From: Pseudomonas baltica
GTDB taxonomy: Bacteria; Pseudomonadota; Gammaproteobacteria; Pseudomonadales; Pseudomonadaceae
DNA: 64,000 nt
Direction: 5' to 3'
Assembly (NCBI RefSeq): GCF_014235765.1
Contig: NZ_JACMYH010000002.1
Coordinates: 62,001-126,000, forward strand
Below the pieces are notes generated by a model. It did not search any database. It was not told the DNA's origin and was given only the letters and a program-made list of their open reading frames with translations. This document shows, piece after piece, positions 1 to 7,602 of this stretch (its first letter is position 1; every line of letters begins with the position of its first letter). The position numbers were made by a program, and so were the translations under genes.

Positions 1-351
1 CAACAATGTGTACCGCCCAGCGCGCTGGCGGGCCAATGCCTGTTGATGCGCGAACATGGCTCGACCACCAGAACCTTGACCGAGCAGTTTTTGAACACCC
101 ATCAGGTTCGCCCAGGCATCGAGCTGGAAATCGGCAGCCGGGAATCCATCCGCGAAGCCGTTCTGCGCAATATCGGCGTGAGCTTGATCGCTCGCCAGGA
201 AGTGCCCGTCAACCCGGATCTGCGGATCATTGCTATAGAAGGCGCGCCGCAGATCGCCGAGTATCTGTATTGCCTCAAGGACCGCAGGCAGGCCCGTTTG
301 CCAGCGGCTTTTCTCGACGTCGCTCGCGACAGCGTCGCGCGTCAGACGTAG
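1..351 (+). CDS. LysR-family regulator, C-terminal part (cut by window start)
   Basis: The reading frame is open from the first base and ends at TAG 349-351, giving about 116 residues. They match the second half of a LysR effector-binding domain: the stretch REHGSTTR, then a GSRESIREAV helix followed by NIGVSLIAR, which is the usual hinge and second subdomain. The DNA-binding half lies outside the window. It lies on the same strand as the phosphonate uptake and degradation operon and 152 nt upstream of it. This matches the LysR subfamily that accompanies 2-aminoethylphosphonate genes, so it is the likely activator of that operon. The family assignment is firm; the ligand is inferred from the neighbours. 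Confidence 0.8.
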   Translation, partial: QQCVPPSALAGQCLLMREHGSTTRTLTEQFLNTHQVRPGIELEIGSRESIREAVLRNIGVSLIARQEVPVNPDLRIIAIEGAPQIAEYLYCLKDRRQARLPAAFLDVARDSVARQT

Positions 352-503
352 CCGTCCTGGAGACTGGGCAAATTCACCAATAGGACTATCGCCAGCTTTT
401 GGCTATCTGCCACATCGTCGTCGCAATAACGCCCTAGCATTGCCTCATCGACACGCATGCCGCACTCCACAGGCGGCGCGTGCTCCACTTGATGAGGTGC
501 CCC

Positions 504-1580
504 ATGCTGCGTTCCAGCCCTACTGATGAAGCCTCTCCAGGCGTGACGATACGGATCGCCGGTCTGCGCAAGAACTTCGGCGCGTTCAAGGCGCTGGACG
601 ACGTATCGCTGGAGATCTCGCCAGGCGAACTGGTGTGCCTGCTCGGCCCGTCGGGGTGCGGCAAGACCACGTTGTTGCGATGCATCGCAGGGCTGGAACA
701 GCAGAATCGCGGGGCCATCTACATGGGCTCCAGGGATGTCTCCAACCTGCCGCCTCAGGCCAGGGACTATGGCATCGTGTTTCAGTCGTACGCGTTGTTC
801 CCCAATCTCACCGTCGAGCAAAACATCGGCTACGGCCTCGCCGGCAGCGCGCGCGATATCGTTCGTCAGCGGGTCGCTGCCATGCTCGAGCTGGTAGGGC
901 TGACCGGCAGCGAGAAAAAGTATCCGGGCCAGCTTTCCGGCGGCCAGCAGCAGCGCGTCGCACTGGCGCGTGCGCTGGCCCCCGCGCCGTCGTTGCTGCT
1001 GCTGGATGAACCGATGTCTGCGCTCGACGCCCAAGTGCGCGAACACCTGTGCACCGAGCTGCGCACGCTGCAGCAGCGGCTTGGCATCACCACCCTGATG
1101 GTTACGCATAATCAGGAAGAAGCCATGCTGATGGCTGATCGGATTGCGGTGATGAACCAGGGGCGCATCGAGCAGTACGCCAGCCCGCAATCGATCTATG
1201 AAAGTCCCGAGACGCCGTTTGTGGCCAACTTCGTGGGGCAGGGCAACTGGCTGGCTTTCGAAGGCAATGGCAATGGTCATGCGCAAGTGGGCGCACTGCA
1301 ATTGCGACTGGCCGATGCCGTCGCACCCCGCTGCGTCGGGCGCCTGTTCTGCCGTCCCGAGTCGATCTGCGTGAACCCTCGGCACTCGGAGGAAAACCTG
1401 TTCGCGGCGCAGATGCAGGACGTGACCTTCCTCGGCAACCGGTGCCGAATGAGCTTCGAATTCGACGAACTGCCGGGCCAGTCGCTGACCGCCGAAATCA
1501 GCGCGCGTCAGCTGCCACCTTCTGGCACGCGGCATATTCAGGTGGCACTGCCGCCACACAGCCTGCAGGTGTTTGCCTGA
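504..1580 (+). CDS. ABC transporter ATP-binding protein, 2-aminoethylphosphonate type (PhnT-like)
   Basis: Cytoplasmic ATPase that powers import of a phosphonate, about 358 aa. Walker A GPSGCGKT is at residues 48-55, followed by the Q-loop FQSY, the signature LSGGQQQR, Walker B LLLLDEP and a switch histidine in MVTHNQEEAM. The last 100 or so residues form a TOBE-like regulatory domain, as in the spermidine/iron/phosphonate ATPase group. I chose ATG 504 because GAGGTG at 494-499 sits 4 nt before it. In-frame ATG 492 and GTG 480 are alternatives without as good a site. The permease start follows the stop by one base. The AEP substrate is inferred from phnX in the same operon; the ATPase alone would fit other ligands. 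Confidence 0.88.
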   Translation: MLRSSPTDEASPGVTIRIAGLRKNFGAFKALDDVSLEISPGELVCLLGPSGCGKTTLLRCIAGLEQQNRGAIYMGSRDVSNLPPQARDYGIVFQSYALFPNLTVEQNIGYGLAGSARDIVRQRVAAMLELVGLTGSEKKYPGQLSGGQQQRVALARALAPAPSLLLLDEPMSALDAQVREHLCTELRTLQQRLGITTLMVTHNQEEAMLMADRIAVMNQGRIEQYASPQSIYESPETPFVANFVGQGNWLAFEGNGNGHAQVGALQLRLADAVAPRCVGRLFCRPESICVNPRHSEENLFAAQMQDVTFLGNRCRMSFEFDELPGQSLTAEISARQLPPSGTRHIQVALPPHSLQVFA

Positions 1581-1581
1581 G

Positions 1582-3306
1582 ATGCTTACCGCCAAGCTGT
1601 CACTGACCGGCAAAGGTCATGCACGCCGGGTTCAGCGCGCCGACCTGGGCGACCGGGTATTCGTCGTCGGGGGCAAAGTGCTGTTCTTGCTGCTCCTGGT
1701 GATAGCGCTGCTGTTGCCGTTGCTGGCGATCTTCTGGCGCGGTTTCAGCGACGATGCAGGGCAGGGCGGGGGGCTGATCGCAGCCCGGGAGCTGCTGGGC
1801 AGCGACAACTTTCACTGGTTGCTGGGTAACAGCCTGCGCGTTTCGGTCAGCGTTGCGCTCATCGTCGTCCCCCTGGCCTACCTGTTCGCCTACGCGCTGC
1901 AACGCACCCTGATTCCTGCCAAGGGCGTGTGGCGTGGGATATCCCTGCTGCCCCTGCTGGCGCCATCGATGCTGCCGGCCATCGCGCTGATCTACCTTTT
2001 CGGTAACCAGGGGCTGCTGCGCGGCCTGTTCACCGACAACATCTACGGGTTCTGGGGCATCGTCATCGGCGAGGTGATCTACACGTTTCCCCACGCCCTG
2101 ATGATCCTGCTCTCTGCGCTCTCATTGAGCGATGCACGCCTGTTCGACGCGGCCTCGAGCATGGGCGCCAGCACCTGGCGGTCATTCCACAGCATCACCT
2201 GGCCCGCGACGCGACAAGCCGTGTTCGCCGCGTTCTGCCTGGTGTTCACCCTGACCATCACTGACTTCGGTGTGCCCGTGATCGTCGGCGGTGACTATCA
2301 GGTCCTGGCCATCGAAGCCTACAAGGCAGTGGTGGGTCAGCAACAGTTCGGCCGTGGGGCGCTGATCGGCATGGTGCTACTGGTGCCCGCACTGATCAGC
2401 TTTTCGATGGATGCCTGGTTGCGCCGCCGCCAACGTTCGTCCATGAGTGGCCGGGCGCAGGTACTCACGCCCCAGCCCTCGCGAGGACGGGACGGTTGCT
2501 ACCTGTTGATCGTGATGCTCATCTGCGGCTGCCTGCTGGCGGTGCTGGGCATGGCGGTGTTTTCTTCCCTGGTGAAGTTCTGGCCCTACAACCTTTCGTT
2601 GTCGTTCAAGCACTACCTGTTCAGTGAAACCGCAGGCGGGGGATGGCTGGCCTATCGCAACAGCCTGGTACTGGCGAGCTGCAGCGCGGTGGTGGGGAGC
2701 GCGCTGATCTTCACCGGGGCCTATCTGATGGAGAAAACCCATGGGCAACCCGCCCTCAACCTGGCCCTGCGCATACTCACCTTCATACCCATGGCCGTGC
2801 CGGGCCTGGTGCTAGGCCTGGGCTACGTCTTCTTCTTCAACCTGCCTGACAACCCATTGCACAGCCTCTATGGAAGCATGGCGCTGCTGGTGATCTGCAC
2901 CATCGCTCATTACCTGACCACCGCGCACATGACGGCAACTACCGCTCTGCGCCAATTGGACAGCGAATTCGAGGCGGCCGCGCGATCGCTCAAGGCTCCC
3001 CTGTATCGGCACTACCTGCGCGTCACATTGCCGATTTGCCTGCCCGCGCTGCTGGACATCATTCGCTACTTGTTCGTCTCGGCAATGACCACCGTTTCCG
3101 CTGCCATCTTTTTGTACTCGCCAGACAGCATCCTCGCGGCGGTGGCCGTACTGAACATGGACGACGCGGGCAATGTCGGCGGCGCCGCCGCCATGTCGAC
3201 ACTGATCCTGTTCACCTCGGCAGCCGTTTCCCTTTTGCTCGCCTGGGTTTCACGCGGCTTGCTGCGACGTTCACAAGCCTGGCGCCAGAGCACGCCTACC
3301 TGCTGA
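1582..3306 (+). CDS. ABC transporter permease, 2-aminoethylphosphonate type (fused two-domain)
   Basis: Inner-membrane channel of the same importer, 574 aa, with about twelve hydrophobic segments. It is a tandem fusion of two binding-protein-dependent permease domains. Each half carries an EAA-type loop that docks the ATPase: DAASSMGASTWRSF with a following WPATRQA in the first half, and AARSLKAPLYRHY with LPICLPAL in the second. This layout matches the fused permease family linked to AEP operons and also the FbpB-type iron permeases. The start is ATG 1582, one base after the ATPase stop, indicating translational coupling. Substrate assignment rests on the adjacent phnX. Confidence 0.87.
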   Translation: MLTAKLSLTGKGHARRVQRADLGDRVFVVGGKVLFLLLLVIALLLPLLAIFWRGFSDDAGQGGGLIAARELLGSDNFHWLLGNSLRVSVSVALIVVPLAYLFAYALQRTLIPAKGVWRGISLLPLLAPSMLPAIALIYLFGNQGLLRGLFTDNIYGFWGIVIGEVIYTFPHALMILLSALSLSDARLFDAASSMGASTWRSFHSITWPATRQAVFAAFCLVFTLTITDFGVPVIVGGDYQVLAIEAYKAVVGQQQFGRGALIGMVLLVPALISFSMDAWLRRRQRSSMSGRAQVLTPQPSRGRDGCYLLIVMLICGCLLAVLGMAVFSSLVKFWPYNLSLSFKHYLFSETAGGGWLAYRNSLVLASCSAVVGSALIFTGAYLMEKTHGQPALNLALRILTFIPMAVPGLVLGLGYVFFFNLPDNPLHSLYGSMALLVICTIAHYLTTAHMTATTALRQLDSEFEAAARSLKAPLYRHYLRVTLPICLPALLDIIRYLFVSAMTTVSAAIFLYSPDSILAAVAVLNMDDAGNVGGAAAMSTLILFTSAAVSLLLAWVSRGLLRRSQAWRQSTPTC

Positions 3307-3321
3307 TTTTCGGAGAACACC

Positions 3322-4149
3322 ATGCACTATCAAGCCCCTGCCCAACTGCAAGCGGCCATTCTCGACTGGGCCGGCACCGTCGTCGATTTCGGCTCGTTCG
3401 CGCCCACCCGAATCTTCGTCGAAGCGTTTGCCACGTTCGATATCGAACTGAGCCTGGATGAAGCTCGTGGCCCCATGGGCATGGGCAAGTGGGACCATAT
3501 TCGCAGCCTGTGCGACCAGCCGCAGATCGCGGCGCGCTTCGAGCAGCGTTTCGCCAGGCCACCGAGCGACGCGGACGTGACGGCCATCTACGAGCGCTTC
3601 ATGCCGCTGCAGATTGCCAATGTCGGCAAGCACAGCGCGCTCATCCCCGGTGCGCTGCCGGCCATCGAGCACATGCGTCAAGCCGGGCTCAAGATCGGCA
3701 CCACCTCCGGATACCCTCGACAGGTCATGGACCACGTCGTGGCACTGGCCGCAGTGGCGGGCTATCAGCCCGATCATGTGGTGGCTGCCGACGATCTGCC
3801 AACCGGCCGCCCCGGCCCCGCCCAGGCGTTGGCCAACGTCATCGCGCTGAGCATCGGTGACGTCGCTGCCTGCGTGAAGGTCGACGACACCTTGCCGGGC
3901 ATTCTCGAAGGCCGCAGCGCAGGGATGTGGACGGTCGGGCTGCGCTTTTCCGGCAATTTTCTTGGCCTGGATTATCCAGCCTTCCAGGCGCTCACGCCCT
4001 CCGAGCTCGATCGGCACAGGCTGCGCATCGATGCCCTGTTCGCCCCGGTACGGCCCGATTACCTGGCCGACACCATTGCCGATCTGCCAGCGATCATCGA
4101 TCGGATCAACGCACGCATGGCTCGTGGTGAAACCCCCGGCAGCCATTGA
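3322..4149 (+). CDS. phnX: Phosphonoacetaldehyde hydrolase (phosphonatase)
   Basis: Hydrolyses the C-P bond of phosphonoacetaldehyde to acetaldehyde and phosphate. This HAD-superfamily protein has 275 aa, the usual family length. The nucleophile Asp15 lies in ILDWAGT. Lys56 in MGMGKWDH fits the Schiff-base lysine that marks PhnX and separates it from other HAD phosphatases. A later [10 protein letters not shown] segment fits the Mg-binding acidic motif. The gene starts 15 nt after the permease stop and is followed by the transporter binding protein. PhnW, the usual transaminase partner, is not in this window; the downstream FAD enzyme may supply the aldehyde. Confidence 0.95.
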   Translation: MHYQAPAQLQAAILDWAGTVVDFGSFAPTRIFVEAFATFDIELSLDEARGPMGMGKWDHIRSLCDQPQIAARFEQRFARPPSDADVTAIYERFMPLQIANVGKHSALIPGALPAIEHMRQAGLKIGTTSGYPRQVMDHVVALAAVAGYQPDHVVAADDLPTGRPGPAQALANVIALSIGDVAACVKVDDTLPGILEGRSAGMWTVGLRFSGNFLGLDYPAFQALTPSELDRHRLRIDALFAPVRPDYLADTIADLPAIIDRINARMARGETPGSH

Positions 4150-4204
4150 TAGAACCTGTTCGGCCAACCGATACCGCCTTGTCCACTTCACTCAGGATCA
4201 AACC

Positions 4205-5215
4205 ATGTTCAAGCCCCTTGCCTTCGCTGCAGTGTTCGCAGGCTTCAGCCTTCACGCCAGTGCCGCCACCGAGCTCACTGTGTACACCGCACTGGAAGCC
4301 GAGCAGCTGCAGACCTATGAAAAAGCGTTCGAGAAAGCCAACCCGGATATCGACATCAAATGGGTGAGGGATTCGACCGGCATCATCACGGCCAAACTGC
4401 TGGCCGAAAAAGCTCGCCCGCAAGCCGACGCAGTGTGGGGTCTGGCCGCCTCGAGCCTGGCAATCCTCGATCAGCAAGGCATGCTCGAAGCCTATGCCCC
4501 CAAGGATCTGCCCAAGATCGGCGCCAAGTACCGCGACCCGGCCAATCCGCCGGCTTGGGTTGGCATGGATGTCTGGGCCGCTACCATCTGCTTCAACACC
4601 ATCGAAGCCGAGAAGCAGAACCTGCCGCGCCCGGTGAGCTGGCAAGATCTGACCAATCCGGTCTATCGCGGCAAGATCGTGATGCCCAACCCGGCCTCGT
4701 CCGGTACGGGCTTTCTGGACGTCAGCGCCTGGCTGCAAACCTTTGGCGAGGCACAAGGCTGGACCTACATGGACGCGTTGCACCAGAACATCGGGCAGTA
4801 CGTCCACTCCGGTTCGAAGCCCTGCAAGATGGCCGCAGCGGGTGAGTTCCCTATCGGCATTTCATTCGAATACCCGGCGGTACAGCTCAAACGTCAGGGT
4901 GCGCCACTGGACATCATCCTGCCAAAGGAAGGCCTTGGCTGGGAGATCGAGGCCACTGCCGTGATCAAGGGCACCGCCCATCCCGAGGCCGCCAAGCGCC
5001 TGGCTGATTTCTCCGCCAGCGCGGCGGGCATGGAACTGTACAAGCAAAACTTCGCGGTGCTGGCCCAGGAAGGCTTGGCCAAGCCTCCCACCGAGCTGCC
5101 TGCCGACTACGAGCAGCGCCTGATCAAGAATGACTTTGCCTGGGCCTCGAAAGAGCGCGACAACATTCTGGCCGAATGGCGCAAACGCTATGACGGCAAA
5201 TCGGCCAAGCCGTAG
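4205..5215 (+). CDS. Periplasmic binding protein of the phosphonate ABC importer (PhnS-like)
   Basis: Captures the ligand in the periplasm and delivers it to the ABC permease. It has 336 aa. Residues 1-21 form a typical Sec signal peptide (basic start, hydrophobic core, ASA-A cleavage). The mature part opens with LTVYTALE, typical of the iron/AEP class of extracellular binding proteins, and continues with GIITAKLLAEKA and a KIVMPNPASSGTG segment. Two cysteines (in TICFNT and KPCKMA) could pair. The gene sits between phnX and the FAD enzyme, an internal position for the binding protein. The start is ATG 4205. An AEP or N-methyl-AEP ligand is inferred. Confidence 0.88.
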   Translation: MFKPLAFAAVFAGFSLHASAATELTVYTALEAEQLQTYEKAFEKANPDIDIKWVRDSTGIITAKLLAEKARPQADAVWGLAASSLAILDQQGMLEAYAPKDLPKIGAKYRDPANPPAWVGMDVWAATICFNTIEAEKQNLPRPVSWQDLTNPVYRGKIVMPNPASSGTGFLDVSAWLQTFGEAQGWTYMDALHQNIGQYVHSGSKPCKMAAAGEFPIGISFEYPAVQLKRQGAPLDIILPKEGLGWEIEATAVIKGTAHPEAAKRLADFSASAAGMELYKQNFAVLAQEGLAKPPTELPADYEQRLIKNDFAWASKERDNILAEWRKRYDGKSAKP

Positions 5216-5228
5216 GGAGTGGGTTGAA

Positions 5229-6368
5229 ATGAATCGGTATGAAAGTGATTTGCTGGTGGTGGGTGCGGGTATTCTCGGGCTTTCCCACGCCTATGCGGCG
5301 GCCAGGCGTGGCTTGAAAGTGCGGGTGTTCGAGCGTTCGGCGAGTCCGATCGGCGCGTCGGTGCGCAACTTCGGTCAAGCCCTGGTGACCGGTCAGCCAC
5401 CGGGCATCATGCTCGACCTGGCCAAAGCCAGCCGCGGTATCTGGGCGAACTGGAGCGCTCGAGCGGGCTTCGAACTCAAGCGTAACGGCTCGCTGTTGTT
5501 CGCCCGTACCGAAGCTGAGGAGAACCTGTTGGCCGCCTTCAGTACAGGACGCGCCACGGAGCACGGCTACCGGGTCGAGCTGTTGCGCGGCAAGCCGCTG
5601 GACGACTTGTACGGCGGCCGATTCAGCCACCACCGAGCGGCCTTGCACGGCATCGACGACCAGCAACTGTATTCGCGCGAAGCCATACCCAAGCTGGTTG
5701 ACTATCTGCAGCGCGAGCTGGGCGTGGAGTTTCACTTCTCGACGTTGGTCAATGGCGTCGAGCCCGGAAAGCTGCAGAGCACTGCTGGCCCCTTTCGCGG
5801 CCAGCAGGTCGTGGTGTGCTCCGGTCACGATTACCTGACGCTGCTCGCCGAAGCCATGGCTGCGCTGAAGCCCCAGGTGTGCCGTCTACAGATGCTCCGC
5901 GCTCGCCCTGTGTCGAACCTGAACCTGCAGCACTCGGTACTTACCGGTTTGAGTTGCGTTCACTACGGGGCTTTCGCCGATCTGCCCGAAGCGGCTGCCA
6001 TCCGCCACGAAATCGAGCGCGACAGTCCGCACCTCGAAACGCACGGCATTCACTTGCTGATCAGTCCGACACCCTACGGTGACCTGATCATCGGCGATTC
6101 CCATGAATACGGTGTGGACGCTTCGCCGTTCAATGCCGAGCAGGTCGACCAGTGGATGCTGGAGCTGGCACAGGACACCCTGGGTTGCAACATTCAGGTA
6201 ATAGAGCGCTGGCAAGGTGTCTATGGTGCCAAGGGGCCCCAGCCGTTTTCCCGCTTGAACATCGCGCCAGGCTTGAGTGCGACGCTGATGCACAGCGGAG
6301 TGGGCATGAGCGTCGGACCGGCTCTGGGCGAGCAGGCGGTGGCGGACATGTTTGGGGCGTTCGCTTGA
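5229..6368 (+). CDS. FAD-dependent amine oxidoreductase of the phosphonate operon
   Basis: Glycine-oxidase/DAO-type flavoprotein of 379 aa. The N-terminal dinucleotide-binding motif VVGAGILG spans residues 10-17 and is followed by an acidic residue in RVFER that would bind the adenosine ribose. The sequence SPIGASVRNFGQ follows, and a C-terminal GVYGAKGPQ...LMHSGVGMSVGPALGE block completes the FAD site. GGGAGTGGG-type purines precede ATG 5229. The family is recurrent in AEP operons, and members have been shown to oxidise N-methyl-AEP, and in some cases AEP, to phosphonoacetaldehyde, the PhnX substrate. Its place in an operon with no phnW makes that role likely here, but the exact substrate is inferred. 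Confidence 0.85.
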   Translation: MNRYESDLLVVGAGILGLSHAYAAARRGLKVRVFERSASPIGASVRNFGQALVTGQPPGIMLDLAKASRGIWANWSARAGFELKRNGSLLFARTEAEENLLAAFSTGRATEHGYRVELLRGKPLDDLYGGRFSHHRAALHGIDDQQLYSREAIPKLVDYLQRELGVEFHFSTLVNGVEPGKLQSTAGPFRGQQVVVCSGHDYLTLLAEAMAALKPQVCRLQMLRARPVSNLNLQHSVLTGLSCVHYGAFADLPEAAAIRHEIERDSPHLETHGIHLLISPTPYGDLIIGDSHEYGVDASPFNAEQVDQWMLELAQDTLGCNIQVIERWQGVYGAKGPQPFSRLNIAPGLSATLMHSGVGMSVGPALGEQAVADMFGAFA

Positions 6369-6411
6369 TCTGATGCAGGCGTTGGACGGGTTATCGATGC
6401 GCTTTCAGGGA

Positions 6412-6452
6412 TTGAACACGCGGCCGGTTCTGTGTACTGTATATGCATACAG
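6412..6452 (+). promoter_or_regulatory. LexA (SOS) box overlapping a sigma-70 promoter
   Basis: CTGTATATGCATACAG at 6437-6452 is a perfect palindrome of the CTG-N10-CAG type and differs from the E. coli consensus CTGTATATATATACAG only at the two centre bases. A -35-like TTGAAC (6412-6417) and a -10-like TACTGT (6435-6440) are separated by exactly 17 nt, so LexA bound here would cover the -10 element. The expected transcription start is near 6447, leaving room for the ribosome site GAGGT (6463-6467) before ATG 6476. Confidence 0.8.
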
Positions 6453-6475
6453 TAACTCATGCGAGGTCACATCCC

Positions 6476-6805
6476 ATGCGCCGATTATCCAAACTGTGGA
6501 CTGCCGTTGGTAGCGCTGTACCCGTGGTCGTTGGCTCGGCGCTGGGCGGGCTGGGCCTGGTTGACTTCAATACCCTGCTGGCTATCGCGCTGGTACCGCA
6601 GGTGGTTTTTCTGGTGATTGGCGAGTGGCCCGATTTCCAGCGCACCGGCCACCAGCAGGCGTGGGCGCAAGAGGAGTTCGCGCATCTACCGCGTTATACG
6701 GTGCGCCCGGTAGTGCGTCGACATCGGCTGATGGACAGTGCGGCCATGAATGAGGCGCTGGCCGAGTTCGACATCAACCAAGCCAGCCTCGGCCACGCAC
6801 GCTAG
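6476..6805 (+). CDS. Small two-helix membrane protein under LexA control, function unknown
   Basis: Encodes 109 aa that I do not recognise. Two hydrophobic segments (about residues 8-28 and 31-50) are joined by a very short turn. A polar, partly basic tail of about 58 residues follows (RPVVRRHRLM), so the product is probably an inner-membrane hairpin with a cytosolic tail. Start ATG 6476 has GAGGT nine to thirteen bases upstream. The in-frame ATG 6443 lies inside the LexA box and upstream of any transcript from that promoter, so it is unlikely to be used. The gene ends in a CTAG shared with the stop of the convergent peptidase gene. SOS control suggests a role after DNA damage; nothing in the protein reveals which. 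Confidence 0.75.
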   Translation: MRRLSKLWTAVGSAVPVVVGSALGGLGLVDFNTLLAIALVPQVVFLVIGEWPDFQRTGHQQAWAQEEFAHLPRYTVRPVVRRHRLMDSAAMNEALAEFDINQASLGHAR

Positions 6806-7536
6806 GCCACGACCTTGGGGTAGATGCGCCGAGCGAACATCCGGTCGCGGCGGCTCAAGGTATGGTTGATCCCCACTTCCCAGTCGCCCACCGTCTGCTC
6901 CTGCAGCACCGAGTAATGCATGATCGACGCGCGGTCATAGGCCGTGCCCTTGGCCAGCGCCTTGTCGGTCTTGTCCAGCAGGTTGATGTCGACGGTCTGT
7001 TGATCAACGCCCTTGGCGGCGAAGTACGCATACAGCTTGGGGATGTCCCACGGGATGTTTGCCTTGGGGTGCTGATGCTCGTGCAGCAGCCCCAGCACGT
7101 GGCCGAACTCGTGCAAGACGGTACGCCCGAACAACGGATCGTCCGGTTTGACGCCCAGGGCCATGGTTGCATCCATCGGGCTGGCCAGCAGCGCATCGGT
7201 GCCGACCTGACTGTAGTTGTCGTCGCCGTCGGTATAGATGCGGATATCGGCAAGCATGCCGTCGACGAAATCGAACTTCAGGTTGGCCGACCGCAGCCAC
7301 TGTCGCGCCACTTTCTCGATGGCTGCCTTGTGCACGATAGGGGTGTCGTTGAAGAAACCAATGGTCAGCGTGCGGCCGGGCGCCCAGAATTTCGAGAACT
7401 GGCCCAGGGCGCGCTTGGAGCGTCCGTTCGGCGAAGCACTCAGCGCATTGGTCGGGCGTTCGGCCATGGCAACGCGGCGTGATGCCTCGGCATCCAGTTC
7501 AGGAAGGGTCTTGCAGAACAGGGGATTGCACATCAT
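6802..7536 (-). CDS. Astacin-like zinc metallopeptidase
   Basis: Encodes 244 aa with the full astacin/metzincin zinc site HEFGHVLGLLHE at residues 142-153: three His ligands, catalytic Glu143 and the conserved Gly. A Met-turn follows at YDRASIMHYS (Tyr200, Met206, Tyr208), matching the astacin SxMHY form in which the tyrosine is a fifth zinc ligand. The N-terminus (two Cys in the first eight residues, then polar) has no obvious Sec signal, so it may be cytosolic or leave by another route. ATG 7536 was chosen because AAGGAG lies 6 nt upstream at 7543-7548. The substrate is unknown. The gene is convergent with the LexA-controlled gene and overlaps it by 4 nt. Confidence 0.88.
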   Translation of the reverse strand: MMCNPLFCKTLPELDAEASRRVAMAERPTNALSASPNGRSKRALGQFSKFWAPGRTLTIGFFNDTPIVHKAAIEKVARQWLRSANLKFDFVDGMLADIRIYTDGDDNYSQVGTDALLASPMDATMALGVKPDDPLFGRTVLHEFGHVLGLLHEHQHPKANIPWDIPKLYAYFAAKGVDQQTVDINLLDKTDKALAKGTAYDRASIMHYSVLQEQTVGDWEVGINHTLSRRDRMFARRIYPKVVA

Positions 7537-7602
7537 CGATGACTCCTTGAAAAGAGCCACCGATGATGTCGTTCAAACGCCATGCAAAAGCGTAGCTATG
7601 TG

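Noticed and set aside
342..1613. Minus-strand open frame opposite the ABC ATPase gene
   Set aside because: Arg/Gln/Gly-rich sequence without domains, fully covered by the ATPase with intact Walker motifs.
6443..6475. Earlier in-frame ATG of the LexA-controlled gene
   Set aside because: It lies inside the LexA box and upstream of the predicted transcript start, and has no ribosome site; ATG 6476 has GAGGT.
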